DNA of 64,000 nt from Caulobacter sp. Root655 (GTDB lineage: Bacteria > Pseudomonadota > Alphaproteobacteria > Caulobacterales > Caulobacteraceae): assembly GCF_001427665.1 (NCBI RefSeq), contig NZ_LMHC01000001.1, positions 746,780 to 810,779 of the forward strand. Direction: 5' to 3'. The first letter of the stretch is position 1, and each line of letters opens with the position of its first letter. The notes under the pieces are model-generated. The model searched no databases. It was not told the DNA's origin and saw only the letters and a list, made by a program, of their open reading frames with translations. Shown here in pieces: positions 11,412-19,584 of this stretch. The position numbers and the translations under genes are program-made.

Positions 11412-11801
11412 CTATTGGGTCCTGGATGGCGCCGCGCCCAGAACGGACAGCAAGGCCTTCTCCAAGGCGTAGGGCGTATAGGGCTTGGCCAGGGCGGGCA
11501 CGCCGGCGAAGTCCGGCGAGATTCCCGCCAGCGCATAGCCGGTGGAAAACACGAAGGGCACGCCGCCGGCCGCGAGCCGCTCGGCGACCGGATAGACCTT
11601 CTCCCCGCCCAGATTGATGTCGAGGATCGCCGCATCGAGTCCGCCGGCCGTGCTGTCGACCAGCGCCAGACCCCGCGACAGGGTGGCGGCGACGTCGACC
11701 ACCACGCAGCCGAGATCGGTCAGCATCGCTTCGATCATCATCGCCACGATCGCCTCGTCCTCGACGAGGAGCAGCCGAACGCCGGTCAAGGAAGCTGTCA
11801 T
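11412..11801 (-). CDS. Single-domain response regulator
   Basis: A 129-residue stand-alone receiver. The acidic pocket is LLLVEDE near the N-terminus, the phosphoacceptor is the Asp in AAILDINLGG, and the Thr/Lys switch region reads FSTGYA then PALAKPYTP. There is no output domain. The ATG at 11801 lies 5 bases after the stop of the large hybrid kinase, so the two form an operon and the receiver is the likely target of the HWE kinase core (inference). Such short receivers often act as phosphate sinks or bind a partner protein. Confidence 0.88.
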   Translation of the reverse strand: MTASLTGVRLLLVEDEAIVAMMIEAMLTDLGCVVVDVAATLSRGLALVDSTAGGLDAAILDINLGGEKVYPVAERLAAGGVPFVFSTGYALAGISPDFAGVPALAKPYTPYALEKALLSVLGAAPSRTQ

Positions 11802-11806
11802 CGCGT

Positions 11807-14800
11807 TCACGTCACCAGACTCAGCTTGGCCGAAAGCGGCAGGCGAAGATGGCACCACAGGCCCTCCGGCCGGAAGATCAATCGGGCCTCGCCGTCCATT
11901 TCCCGCGCCAGGGCCTGTTCGATCAATCGTGAGCCGAAGCCCCGCCGCGACGGGGTCGCCACCTTCGGTCCCCCGGACTCGCGCCAGTCGATGGTGATGG
12001 TTCCAGCGTCGGCGTCGGCTGTCCATTCGACGTCCACGCGGCCGCCCGGCGTCGACAGCGCGCCGTACTTGATCGCATTGGTCGCCAGTTCATGAAACGC
12101 CATGTTGAGGGTGACGGCGGCGTTGGGGCCCAATCGAACCGCCGGCCCCGACAGAGCGACCCGCGCGCCCGAGCCGTGGGGCGCGTGAACCTTCAAGGTG
12201 CGATCGACGACATCGGCCAGGGCCGCGCCCTGCCAGGACGCCTCGGTCAACAGCTCGTGGGCCCGGCCCAGCGCCTGTATGCGCTCCATGAAGGCGGTGT
12301 TGAAGGCCGAGGGATCCTCGGCGTGCCGCAGTGTCTGCATGGCGATGGATTGGACACTGGCCAGGGTGTTCTTCGCGCGGTGATCGACTTCGTCGAGAAG
12401 CAACTGCTGACGCTGTTCGGCGGTCTTGCGGGCGGTGATGTCGAGGGAGATGCCGGCCAGCCGCACGGGCTGTCCATCTTCGAACGCCGCCCGGCCGCGC
12501 GCGAGAATCCAGCCGATCCGGCCGTCCGGCCTGAGCGTGCGATATTCGATCTCGAAATCCTCTCCCATGGAGATCGTCCGATCGATCGCCGCCTGACGCC
12601 GTTCGCGATCGTCAGGGTGAACCCGCGCGACGACGTCTTCCAGGCGCTCGAACGGATCGTTCGGGCCGAGCCCGAAGATCGCGCGGGCATGGGCCGAGGA
12701 CGAAAACATCTCGGACGCGATATCGAACTCCCAGCTCCCGAGGCGCCCGGCGTCGAGCGCGAATTCCAGCTGCTGCTGGGTCTGGCGCAGGGCGGCCTTG
12801 CCTTGCTCCACGGCCAGTCGCGCGCCCAGGTCCTGCTCCCGCTTGGCCGCTTCACGCCGCTGTCGCGCCAATTTGACGGCGCCGTCCACCCGGGCGCGCA
12901 GCTCACGGGCGCCGAACGGCTTGACGAGATAGTCGTCGGCCCCGGCCGCCAAGCCCTCGACCCGCGCCTCCTCGCCGGCCCGGGCCGACAGCAGGATGAT
13001 CAGCAGGCCCTCCTGGGCGGGATCGGCGCGCAGGGCGGCCAGCAGGCCGAACCCGTCGAGCTCGGGCATCATCACGTCGCTCAGCACCAGATCGGGCGGC
13101 GGCCCCCGCTGGACGGCGGCCAGCGCCGCCCGGCCGTTCGCCACGGCCTCGACCTGGTAGCCGCCGTCCTCCAGCAACCGCTTCACATAGCCCCGCATGT
13201 CGGCGTTGTCGTCGGCCAGCACCACCCGCGGCCGTCCGTCGATCGGGGCTATCGCCTCATTGGCGTCACGCCCCTGGTCGGCGTCCGGCAACCAGCGCAA
13301 GGCCTCGGCGACATAGACGTTGGCCTGCACGGCGGTGGAAGCCGGGGCGCCCTCGGCCGACAGGCGTTCCCGCGGCAGGTGGGCCGTCCCCAGCGGGATC
13401 GTCACCTGGAACGTCGAGCCTTCGCCCAGACGGCTGCGCACCGCCACCGCGCCGCCATGCAGCTTGACCAGCTCATCGACCAGGGCCAGGCCGATGCCGG
13501 TGCCCTCGTGGGTGCGGCCCTTCTGTCCCTCGATCCGATGGAAGCGCTCGAAGACCCGTGGCAGTTCGGCTTCGGCGATGCCCACGCCCGTATCGCTGAC
13601 CGTGAGCTCGACCGCCCCCATGACGCCGCGCAAGGCCACGGTGATCTGTCCCTCGAGCGTGAACTTGAAGGCGTTGGAGATCAGGTTGAGGACCACCTTC
13701 TCCCACATGTCCCGATCGACATGGACCCGTTCCGCCAGCGGCTCGCAGTCGACGACCAGCCGCAGGCCGGCCTGCTCGCAGGCGGAGCGGAAGTTGCTGG
13801 CCAACTCGGCGGTGAGCGCGCCGAGATCGGTCGGCTCGAAACGACCCTGGATTCGGCCCGCCTCGACGCGGGAAAAGTCGAGCAGGGAATTGACCAGCTT
13901 CAACAGCCGCCGTGCGTTGCGACGGGCGACGTCGAGCCGCTCGCGCTGGGCCGGCGGCAGGCTGGCGGCGTCGTCCAGGGCGTCCTCGATCGGTCCCAGC
14001 ATCAGAGTCAGCGGCGTGCGGAATTCATGACTGACATTGGAAAAGAACGCTGTCTTGGCCTGGTCTAGGGCGGCGAGCATTTCGGCGCGGCGGCGCTCTT
14101 CCTCATAGGTTCTGGCGTTGGCCAGGCCGGCGGCGACAGTGGCCGCCACCAGGCCAAGGAAGCCACGATAGGCTTCGTCGAGCGGCAGGCGCGGGCTGGC
14201 GCCGACGACCAGCAACGCCGCCGGCGAGGCGGATCCCGGAATCTCGATCGAAAACGCGAACGCGATGTTGGGGGGTTCTTCGTAGGGTCCGCAAGCTCCG
14301 CCCGACAAGCGTCCGGCCACGTCGTCGACCTGGATCGGCTCGCGGCCGCTGAGGCGATCGAGCGGCCATGGCGTGTTGGCGTCCAGCGGCAGAAGCAGCG
14401 GCGCCCCTGACGTTCCGGGCTCGAGTCCGACATGCCCGGCAAGCCGATACAGATCGTCGGCGGGCGCCGGTGCGTAGAGCAGGGCGAACGGCAGATCGAG
14501 CTGGGCGTCGGCGAAGGCTTCCATCGTGCTTGCGTACGCGGCGGACAGGGTTCGAGCCTCGGCCAATTTGACGTTGAGGTCGCGCAGCAGTCGCGTGCGG
14601 CGTTCGGCCAGCATGCTGGCTGTTGTCTCGGTGACGGGATGGAACAGGCCGCCGATGCCGCCGCTCTCGTCGCGGATGGGGCTTAGCGAGAAGGTGAAGA
14701 AGGTCTCCTCCAGATACCCGTTGCGGAACAGGAACATCCGCTGGTTCTCGAGGAATGACGTGTCACCGGCCAAGGCCTGTTCGAAGGGGGCGCCGATGGC

Positions 14801-15103
14801 TGGCCAAGCGGACGCCCAGGTCTTGGTATAGGGCTCGCCCAGCGCCCGGGGATGGGCCGCGCCGCACACCACCCGATAGCCGTCGTTGTAGATCTGGTTG
14901 TGCTCCGGGCCCCAGATGATGTTGATCGGGAAGTTCGACGCCAGGCACAGGCTGACCGTCGTGCGCAGGCTTTGCGGCCAGGTCTCGATGGGCCCAAGGG
15001 GAGTGTGCGACCAGTCGTTGGCGGCGATCAGCGCCGCCATTTCGCCGCCGCCGGACAGGAAGTCGGACTTCCTGAACGCCGGAACGTCGATCCGCTTGTT
15101 CAT
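11807..15103 (-). CDS. Hybrid histidine kinase with HisKA and HWE kinase cores
   Basis: A 1098-residue soluble sensor kinase. In order: an N-terminal PAS-like region (about 30-150), a GAF-like region (to about 320), a HisKA core with phospho-His in NVSHEFRTPLTL (near 358) and an ATPase with NLISNAFKFT, DTGVGI and GTGIGLAL, a receiver domain (VVLADDN, phospho-Asp in LVLSDVMMPELDG near 675), a PAS domain (FALDAGRLGSWEFD), and an HWE-type kinase core (LDEVDHRAKNTLASVQSIA near 905, ending RRGFGSRLIEQAL). Two complete kinase modules in one chain is unusual. The ATG at 15103 is preferred over a TTG at 15142. It is followed directly by a single-domain receiver gene. Confidence 0.88.
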   Translation of the reverse strand: MNKRIDVPAFRKSDFLSGGGEMAALIAANDWSHTPLGPIETWPQSLRTTVSLCLASNFPINIIWGPEHNQIYNDGYRVVCGAAHPRALGEPYTKTWASAWPAIGAPFEQALAGDTSFLENQRMFLFRNGYLEETFFTFSLSPIRDESGGIGGLFHPVTETTASMLAERRTRLLRDLNVKLAEARTLSAAYASTMEAFADAQLDLPFALLYAPAPADDLYRLAGHVGLEPGTSGAPLLLPLDANTPWPLDRLSGREPIQVDDVAGRLSGGACGPYEEPPNIAFAFSIEIPGSASPAALLVVGASPRLPLDEAYRGFLGLVAATVAAGLANARTYEEERRRAEMLAALDQAKTAFFSNVSHEFRTPLTLMLGPIEDALDDAASLPPAQRERLDVARRNARRLLKLVNSLLDFSRVEAGRIQGRFEPTDLGALTAELASNFRSACEQAGLRLVVDCEPLAERVHVDRDMWEKVVLNLISNAFKFTLEGQITVALRGVMGAVELTVSDTGVGIAEAELPRVFERFHRIEGQKGRTHEGTGIGLALVDELVKLHGGAVAVRSRLGEGSTFQVTIPLGTAHLPRERLSAEGAPASTAVQANVYVAEALRWLPDADQGRDANEAIAPIDGRPRVVLADDNADMRGYVKRLLEDGGYQVEAVANGRAALAAVQRGPPPDLVLSDVMMPELDGFGLLAALRADPAQEGLLIILLSARAGEEARVEGLAAGADDYLVKPFGARELRARVDGAVKLARQRREAAKREQDLGARLAVEQGKAALRQTQQQLEFALDAGRLGSWEFDIASEMFSSSAHARAIFGLGPNDPFERLEDVVARVHPDDRERRQAAIDRTISMGEDFEIEYRTLRPDGRIGWILARGRAAFEDGQPVRLAGISLDITARKTAEQRQQLLLDEVDHRAKNTLASVQSIAMQTLRHAEDPSAFNTAFMERIQALGRAHELLTEASWQGAALADVVDRTLKVHAPHGSGARVALSGPAVRLGPNAAVTLNMAFHELATNAIKYGALSTPGGRVDVEWTADADAGTITIDWRESGGPKVATPSRRGFGSRLIEQALAREMDGEARLIFRPEGLWCHLRLPLSAKLSLVT

Positions 15104-15217
15104 GACGGCAAGCCCTTGACTCGTTGGGTCGTCAAAAACCAATGCTCGTGGCGGGAGCCTGACCCTGGAAGTCTACGCAGAGTTGAGAGTAGGCCGCAAT
15201 GGCGGGCATGGCGGTGG

Positions 15218-15757
15218 TCAGGCGCCCGGCGCCGTCCCCGGGCGCAGATAGGGCAGGGCGTGGGGGACGTAGTCGGGCTTGCCCAGCGGCACGCCGTTGT
15301 GGCGCAGGATGTCGTAGGCGGTCACCAAGTGGAAATAGAACTGGGCCAGGGACCAGTCGCGCAGGAACTGCAGGCCGTTCATGTCGAAGATCAGGCCGTT
15401 GGCCATCTTCAGCTCGATCATCCGGTCCTCGGCGCCGGCGAAGGCCGCCTCGGGCGTGGCCTCCAGGTCGGCGATCGTCTCGGCGATGACGGCCTTCAGC
15501 CCTTCGACCGTGGTCTCGTCCCCGGGCATGACCCGCGGCGCCTGGCCGGTCAGCCGGGCCACCGCGTCGCTGGCCTGGAAGCAGGTGAACTTCACCTGGG
15601 CGGCCAGCGGGAACATGTCGGGCGCCAGGCGCGACTGCGGCAGCACCGAAGGCTCGAAGCCCTTGGCGCGGGCCAACTCGGCGCCCTTGTCCAACTGGGC
15701 CGACAGGGCCCGCAGCATCTGGGTGAAGGTCGGAATCGCCAGGGTGTGGAGGTTCAT
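15218..15757 (-). CDS. DUF1993 family protein
   Basis: A 179-residue helical protein matching DUF1993 (MNLHTLAIPTFTQMLRALSAQL at the start, AHxxFH-like FYFHLVTAYDILRHNGVPLGKPDY near the end). The fold is DinB-like; biochemical function is unknown. The ATG at 15757 is preceded by AAGAGG and gives the family's usual length; the frame stays open further upstream but lacks similarity. It is divergent from a GFA-type gene, with a perfect 14-base inverted repeat between the two. Confidence 0.82.
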   Translation of the reverse strand: MNLHTLAIPTFTQMLRALSAQLDKGAELARAKGFEPSVLPQSRLAPDMFPLAAQVKFTCFQASDAVARLTGQAPRVMPGDETTVEGLKAVIAETIADLEATPEAAFAGAEDRMIELKMANGLIFDMNGLQFLRDWSLAQFYFHLVTAYDILRHNGVPLGKPDYVPHALPYLRPGTAPGA

Positions 15758-15815
15758 CGCGGGGCCTCTTGAGAACATGGGTTCATCCCTAGCCCAGGCC
15801 GGTCGGCCGCGACAA

Positions 15816-15849
15816 CGCCCCTGCTGACAGCAGGCTGTCAGCAGGGGCG
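15816..15849. promoter_or_regulatory. 14-base perfect inverted repeat between divergent genes
   Basis: CGCCCCTGCTGACA (15816-15829) and TGTCAGCAGGGGCG (15836-15849) are exact reverse complements separated by 6 bases, in the shared promoter gap of the DUF1993 and GFA genes. It could be an operator; the position does not fit a terminator for either gene. Confidence 0.45.
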
Positions 15850-15890
15850 CGCTAGACACGCCGCGTCGCCCCACCGAACGGAGTTTTTCC

Positions 15891-16256
15891 ATGACCCTCA
15901 AGGCCCGCTGCCACTGCGGCGCGACCCAGTTCGAAGTCACCCAGGCTCCGGAGTGGGTGTCGGACTGCAACTGCTCGTTCTGCTCGAAGCGGGGCGCCCT
16001 GTGGGCCTATTACACGCCCGACCAGTTCAAGCTGACGACGGCCCGCGACCGGGTCTCGACCTATCAGTGGGGCGGCTATTTCGGGACGCACCACCACTGC
16101 GGGGTCTGCGGCTGCGGCACTTATTCGCAGTTTCCCAGCTTCGAGAACGGCGTCGTCAACCACGACGCCCCCCGCATCAGCCTGAACGCCCGCCTGTTCG
16201 AGGATTTCGACCTGGACGCCGTGCCGGTGCGCAAGACCGACGGGCGAAGCTACTGA
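15891..16256 (+). CDS. GFA / CENP-V family zinc protein
   Basis: A 121-residue protein of the glutathione-dependent formaldehyde-activating (GFA) fold. Zinc ligands are visible as CHCGATQFEV at the N-terminus, CNCSFCSKRG, and HHHCGVCGCGTY in the middle. GFA proteins bind two zinc ions; many paralogues have no proven role in formaldehyde handling, so the substrate is open. The ATG at 15891 gives the expected length. It is divergent from the DUF1993 gene. Confidence 0.87.
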   Translation: MTLKARCHCGATQFEVTQAPEWVSDCNCSFCSKRGALWAYYTPDQFKLTTARDRVSTYQWGGYFGTHHHCGVCGCGTYSQFPSFENGVVNHDAPRISLNARLFEDFDLDAVPVRKTDGRSY

Positions 16257-16343
16257 CCCTTAGCCGGGGCGCGCTTGGCGAGACGGCCCTCTTGTCTTGT
16301 GGCGCGCGAGGTTCAAAGGTGCGGTGTTGCCCAGGAACCCGTC

Positions 16344-16922
16344 TTGTCCGCCTTCCTTCGCCTTTTCCAGACCGATCCCGGCCCGCGTCTCGAGGGCGAC
16401 AAGGTGTTCCTGCGCCTGCCCAGGCTGCATGACTACAAGGCATGGTCGGAGCTGCGCACCCAGTCGGCGCCGTTCCTGCGGCCCTGGGAGCCGACCTGGC
16501 CGGAGGACGACCTGACGCGGACCGCCTTTCGCGCCCGGCTGGGCGCCTACGCCCGCGAACTGGAGACCGGCGAGGCCTTTCCGTTCTTCATGTTCCGCCG
16601 CGACGACGGGGCGCTGATCGGCGGCGTTCGGCTGTTCCACATCCGCCGCGGCGTCGCCCAGAGCGCGGTCATGGGTTACTGGATCGGCCAGCCCCACGCC
16701 CGGCGCGGCTACATGCGCGACGGGGTCAAGGCGACCATCGCCTTCGCGTTCGGCGAGCTGGCGCTCCATCGGCTGGAGGCGGCCTGCATGCCGGAAAACG
16801 GCCCGTCGGCGGCGCTTTTGCTGGAATCCGGCTTTGTCGAGGAGGGATATGCGCCCGCTTATCTGAAAATTAACGGCGAATGGCGAGATCATCGTCTGTT
16901 CGGGATGGTCGCGCCGGCTTAG
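16344..16922 (+). CDS. GNAT acetyltransferase, RimJ/RimL type
   Basis: A 192-residue N-acetyltransferase. It carries GDKVFLRLPRLHDYKAW at the start, the core strand GGVRLFHIRRGVAQSAVMGYWIGQPHARRGYM containing the acetyl-CoA loop, and HRLEAACMPENGPSAALLLESGF, the usual RimJ/RimL end. It probably acetylates a ribosomal protein or another N-terminal amine. The frame extends upstream to 16275, but a TTG at 16344 with AGGA upstream gives MSAFLRLFQTD and the normal length. The pdeA reading frame starts soon after. Confidence 0.83.
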   Translation: MSAFLRLFQTDPGPRLEGDKVFLRLPRLHDYKAWSELRTQSAPFLRPWEPTWPEDDLTRTAFRARLGAYARELETGEAFPFFMFRRDDGALIGGVRLFHIRRGVAQSAVMGYWIGQPHARRGYMRDGVKATIAFAFGELALHRLEAACMPENGPSAALLLESGFVEEGYAPAYLKINGEWRDHRLFGMVAPA

Positions 16923-16963
16923 TGCGGACCCGGACGTTGCGCCCTTGGGCGTGGGATCAGGGC

Positions 16964-18631
16964 ATGTCGTTCAAGATCAGTCAGCGCCGCGTTTGGGACG
17001 CCACGGCCACGCTGGAGGCGCTGGGCGCCGCCGAGGTGGCGTTGTGGCTCTGGGAGCCCGAACTCGACCGGCTGCGAGTCAACGGCGCGGCGCGCGCCCT
17101 GGGCATGGGGCCGCTGGCCCCCGATTGCTCCTCCGCCGCCTTCCGCGCCCTGACCCTGCCCCAGGACCGCGCCCAGGCCGAAGACATCCTCAAGGTCCGC
17201 GAGCCGGGCAGCGAGATCGTCGCCCGTTTGCGCCTGCGCGGCGCGGGCACCTGCATCTGGCGCGGCGTCTGGCTGGAGGACGGCGTGCGCGCCGCCGGCG
17301 TCGCGGTGCCCGAGACCAAGTTCGCCGCCTCCGAGCGCGACACCCTGACCGGCCTGCTCGACCGCAAGAGCTTCATCGCCCAGGCCCGCGAGCGGCTGGC
17401 GCGTCCCGGCGTCCACGAGCTGGTGGTCGCCGACGTCGACCGCCTGCGCCGCCTGAACGAGGCCCTGGGCCACGAGCGCGCCGACCTGGTGCTGGCCGCC
17501 TTGGGCTCGCGTCTGGCCGCCGCCTTCCCGTCCGAGGCCCTGCTGGGCCGGATCGGCGAGGACGAGTTCGCGGTGCTGTGCGACCCCACCGGCTTCGAGC
17601 CGGCCGAACTGCTGCGCTCGTCGCTGGAGCAGCCCCTGCGGGTGGCCGGCTTCGACATCCATCCCACCCTGTCGATCGGCGCCGTGGCGGCCGAAGGCGG
17701 CGAGGACGCCCCCGAGGCGGCCGAGCTGCTGCGCCGCGCCGAGCTGGCCGTCGAGGCCGCCGGGGCCGGCGGACGCGGCGGGGCCGCCGCCTACGGCCGC
17801 TCGATGGAGACCGACGGCCTGTCGCGCCTGGCCCTGGAGGCCGACCTGCGCGGCGCCATCGGCCGCGGCGAGATCACCCCCTATTTCCAGCCCGTGGTGC
17901 GCCTGTCGAGCGGCGCCCTGTCGGGCTTCGAGGCCCTGGCCCGCTGGATCCATCCGCGTCGTGGCATGCTGCCGCCCGACGAGTTCCTGCCGCTGGTCGA
18001 GGAAATGGGCCTGATGAGCGAGCTGGGCGAGCACATGATGCGCACCTCGGCCCGCCAACTGGCGGCCTGGCGCGACAGCCACCCGGCGGTCGGGGCCCTG
18101 ACCGTCAGCGTCAACCTGTCGACCGGCGAGATCGACCGTCCGGGCCTGGTGCAGGACGTCGCCCAGGTGCTGCGCGAGAACGGCCTGCCGCGCGGCGCGC
18201 TGAAGCTGGAAGTCACCGAGAGCGACATCATGCGCGACCCCGAGCGGGCCGCGGTGATCCTCAAGACCCTGCGCGACGCCGGGGCCGGTCTGGCGCTGGA
18301 CGACTTCGGCACCGGCTTCTCGTCGCTGTCCTACCTGACCCGCCTGCCGTTCGACACGCTGAAGATCGACCGCTATTTCGTGCGGACCATGGGCGCCAAC
18401 GCCGGCTCGGCCAAGATCGTCCGCTCGGTGGTCAAGCTGGGCCAGGACCTGGACCTGGAAGTGGTCGCCGAGGGCGTCGAAAACGCCGAAATGGCCCGGG
18501 CCCTGCAGTCATTGGGCTGCGACTACGGCCAGGGCTTCGGCTACGCGCCGGCCCTGTCGCCGCAGGAGGCCGAAGTTTATCTCAATGAGGCCTATGTGGA
18601 TGGCGCGGCGCCGGTGAAGGCGCGGGGCTAG
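16964..18631 (+). CDS. pdeA: c-di-GMP phosphodiesterase PdeA (GEDEF-EAL)
   Basis: A 555-residue protein: N-terminal PAS-like region (to about 125), a degenerate GGDEF domain reading GRIGEDEFAVL (GEDEF at 198-202), and an EAL domain with FEALARW (EAL at 323-325), NLS, EVTESD, DDFGTGFSSLSYL and VVAEGVEN. In C. crescentus PdeA (CC3396) the GEDEF domain binds GTP and activates the EAL phosphodiesterase. PdeA is destroyed by ClpXP with the adaptor CpdR at the swarmer-to-stalked transition and needs its last two residues, Arg-Gly. This protein also ends in ARG. The ATG at 16964 matches that family start. Assignment rests on motif and architecture, not on an alignment. Confidence 0.88.
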   Translation: MSFKISQRRVWDATATLEALGAAEVALWLWEPELDRLRVNGAARALGMGPLAPDCSSAAFRALTLPQDRAQAEDILKVREPGSEIVARLRLRGAGTCIWRGVWLEDGVRAAGVAVPETKFAASERDTLTGLLDRKSFIAQARERLARPGVHELVVADVDRLRRLNEALGHERADLVLAALGSRLAAAFPSEALLGRIGEDEFAVLCDPTGFEPAELLRSSLEQPLRVAGFDIHPTLSIGAVAAEGGEDAPEAAELLRRAELAVEAAGAGGRGGAAAYGRSMETDGLSRLALEADLRGAIGRGEITPYFQPVVRLSSGALSGFEALARWIHPRRGMLPPDEFLPLVEEMGLMSELGEHMMRTSARQLAAWRDSHPAVGALTVSVNLSTGEIDRPGLVQDVAQVLRENGLPRGALKLEVTESDIMRDPERAAVILKTLRDAGAGLALDDFGTGFSSLSYLTRLPFDTLKIDRYFVRTMGANAGSAKIVRSVVKLGQDLDLEVVAEGVENAEMARALQSLGCDYGQGFGYAPALSPQEAEVYLNEAYVDGAAPVKARG

Positions 18632-19389
18632 GGCGCACTTGCCCCCACCTGACCGCTTCGCGGTCTGTCCGCCCCCATAGGGGGCGTAGTTCGCGCGTCT
18701 AGACTCTTCCCCCTATGGGAGAGGAGGGCCGAAGGCCCGGAGGGGGCAAGTTCCTCACGACCCTGACGCCTCAACACCGCCGCCGCCGCCCGCAACCGAC
18801 GTGTCCGTTCCTGATAGGCCGCCAGCAGGTCCTCGGGCGAAGACCGGGCCGCCGCCTCCCGCGCCAGCATCCACCGGGCCTGCGACCGTCCCAGGGCGGC
18901 CTGCGACGCGCCCGCCGCCAGCACCGCCTCGTAGGCGTCCGAGACCTGCTGGTCGGCGGCGGCCAGCACCGGATCGACGCAGACCATCTGAGTGGCCATG
19001 CCCGGCGCCTCGCGGCAGGCGGCGGCCTGCTGGGTCGCCGTGCGAGGGTCGGCCAGGGGCGCGGCGGCCACCGGCGCGTCGAGGGCGGTGGGCAGCGCGG
19101 CCCAGGTCTCGGGATGGGTGGCGATGGCGGTCGACGGGGTCAGGACGATCCGCAAGCGCGGCGCGGACGGGGTGGGCGGATCGGGTTCGAAGCGTTCCAG
19201 CGGGCGAACGGCCGGAACGGCGGGCGGCGCGCCGCCGGCCTCGCTCAGCATCAGTTGCGCGCCGAACAGCCCCAGCAGGGTGGCGATCGACAGGGCGAGG
19301 ATCGGAGGCGGGCGCCGTGCGAGCGACGACACCGGACGCCACTGGGCCCAGTGTTCCTCGTCAGGCGACGTCGTGCGCAGGTAGGTCAT
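18628..19389 (-). CDS. Membrane-anchored LprI/DUF1311-like protein
   Basis: A 253-residue protein with one membrane helix near residues 32-50 and a Pro-rich linker. A periplasmic domain of the lysozyme-inhibitor LprI / DUF1311 kind follows (QMVCVDPVLAAADQQVSDAYEAVLA...LGRSQARWMLAREAA, two Cys about 16 apart). The last 35-40 residues (from about ELAPSGPSALL) are read through a family A palindromic repeat and are unlikely to be ancestral. The ATG at 19389 is used rather than a TTG two codons earlier. The stop overlaps the pdeA stop by 4 bases, tail to tail. Confidence 0.7.
   Translation of the reverse strand: MTYLRTTSPDEEHWAQWRPVSSLARRPPPILALSIATLLGLFGAQLMLSEAGGAPPAVPAVRPLERFEPDPPTPSAPRLRIVLTPSTAIATHPETWAALPTALDAPVAAAPLADPRTATQQAAACREAPGMATQMVCVDPVLAAADQQVSDAYEAVLAAGASQAALGRSQARWMLAREAAARSSPEDLLAAYQERTRRLRAAAAVLRRQGREELAPSGPSALLSHRGKSLDARTTPPMGADRPRSGQVGASAP
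18636..18745. repeat. Family A repeat pair inside a coding end
   Basis: An inverted pair of family A units (CTTGCCCCC..., ...GCCGAAGGCCCGGAGGGGGCAAG) with a CCCCCATAGGGGG core. Here it is read as the C-terminus of the DUF1311-like gene. Confidence 0.75.
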
Positions 19390-19584
19390 GAGCAAGGCCC
19401 AAGGTCACCTGCTCGAGCGAACAGCCGACCTAAACCCAGCCTGGGAATGAAAAGCCCGTATCCTGGGGAATGCAAGCGTTGCTTGAGTGTTTGGTGGAAC
19501 GCGAAGGCTGGCGACTGGACGCGCTTCCGCGGCGGCGGATCGCGACGAACGTCGACGACCCGCGCCGCGGCGCGGCGGCCTGCT

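Noticed and set aside
12092..14068. A 658-codon open frame opposite the large hybrid kinase
   Set aside because: The kinase motifs are all on the minus strand; this frame has no recognisable domain.
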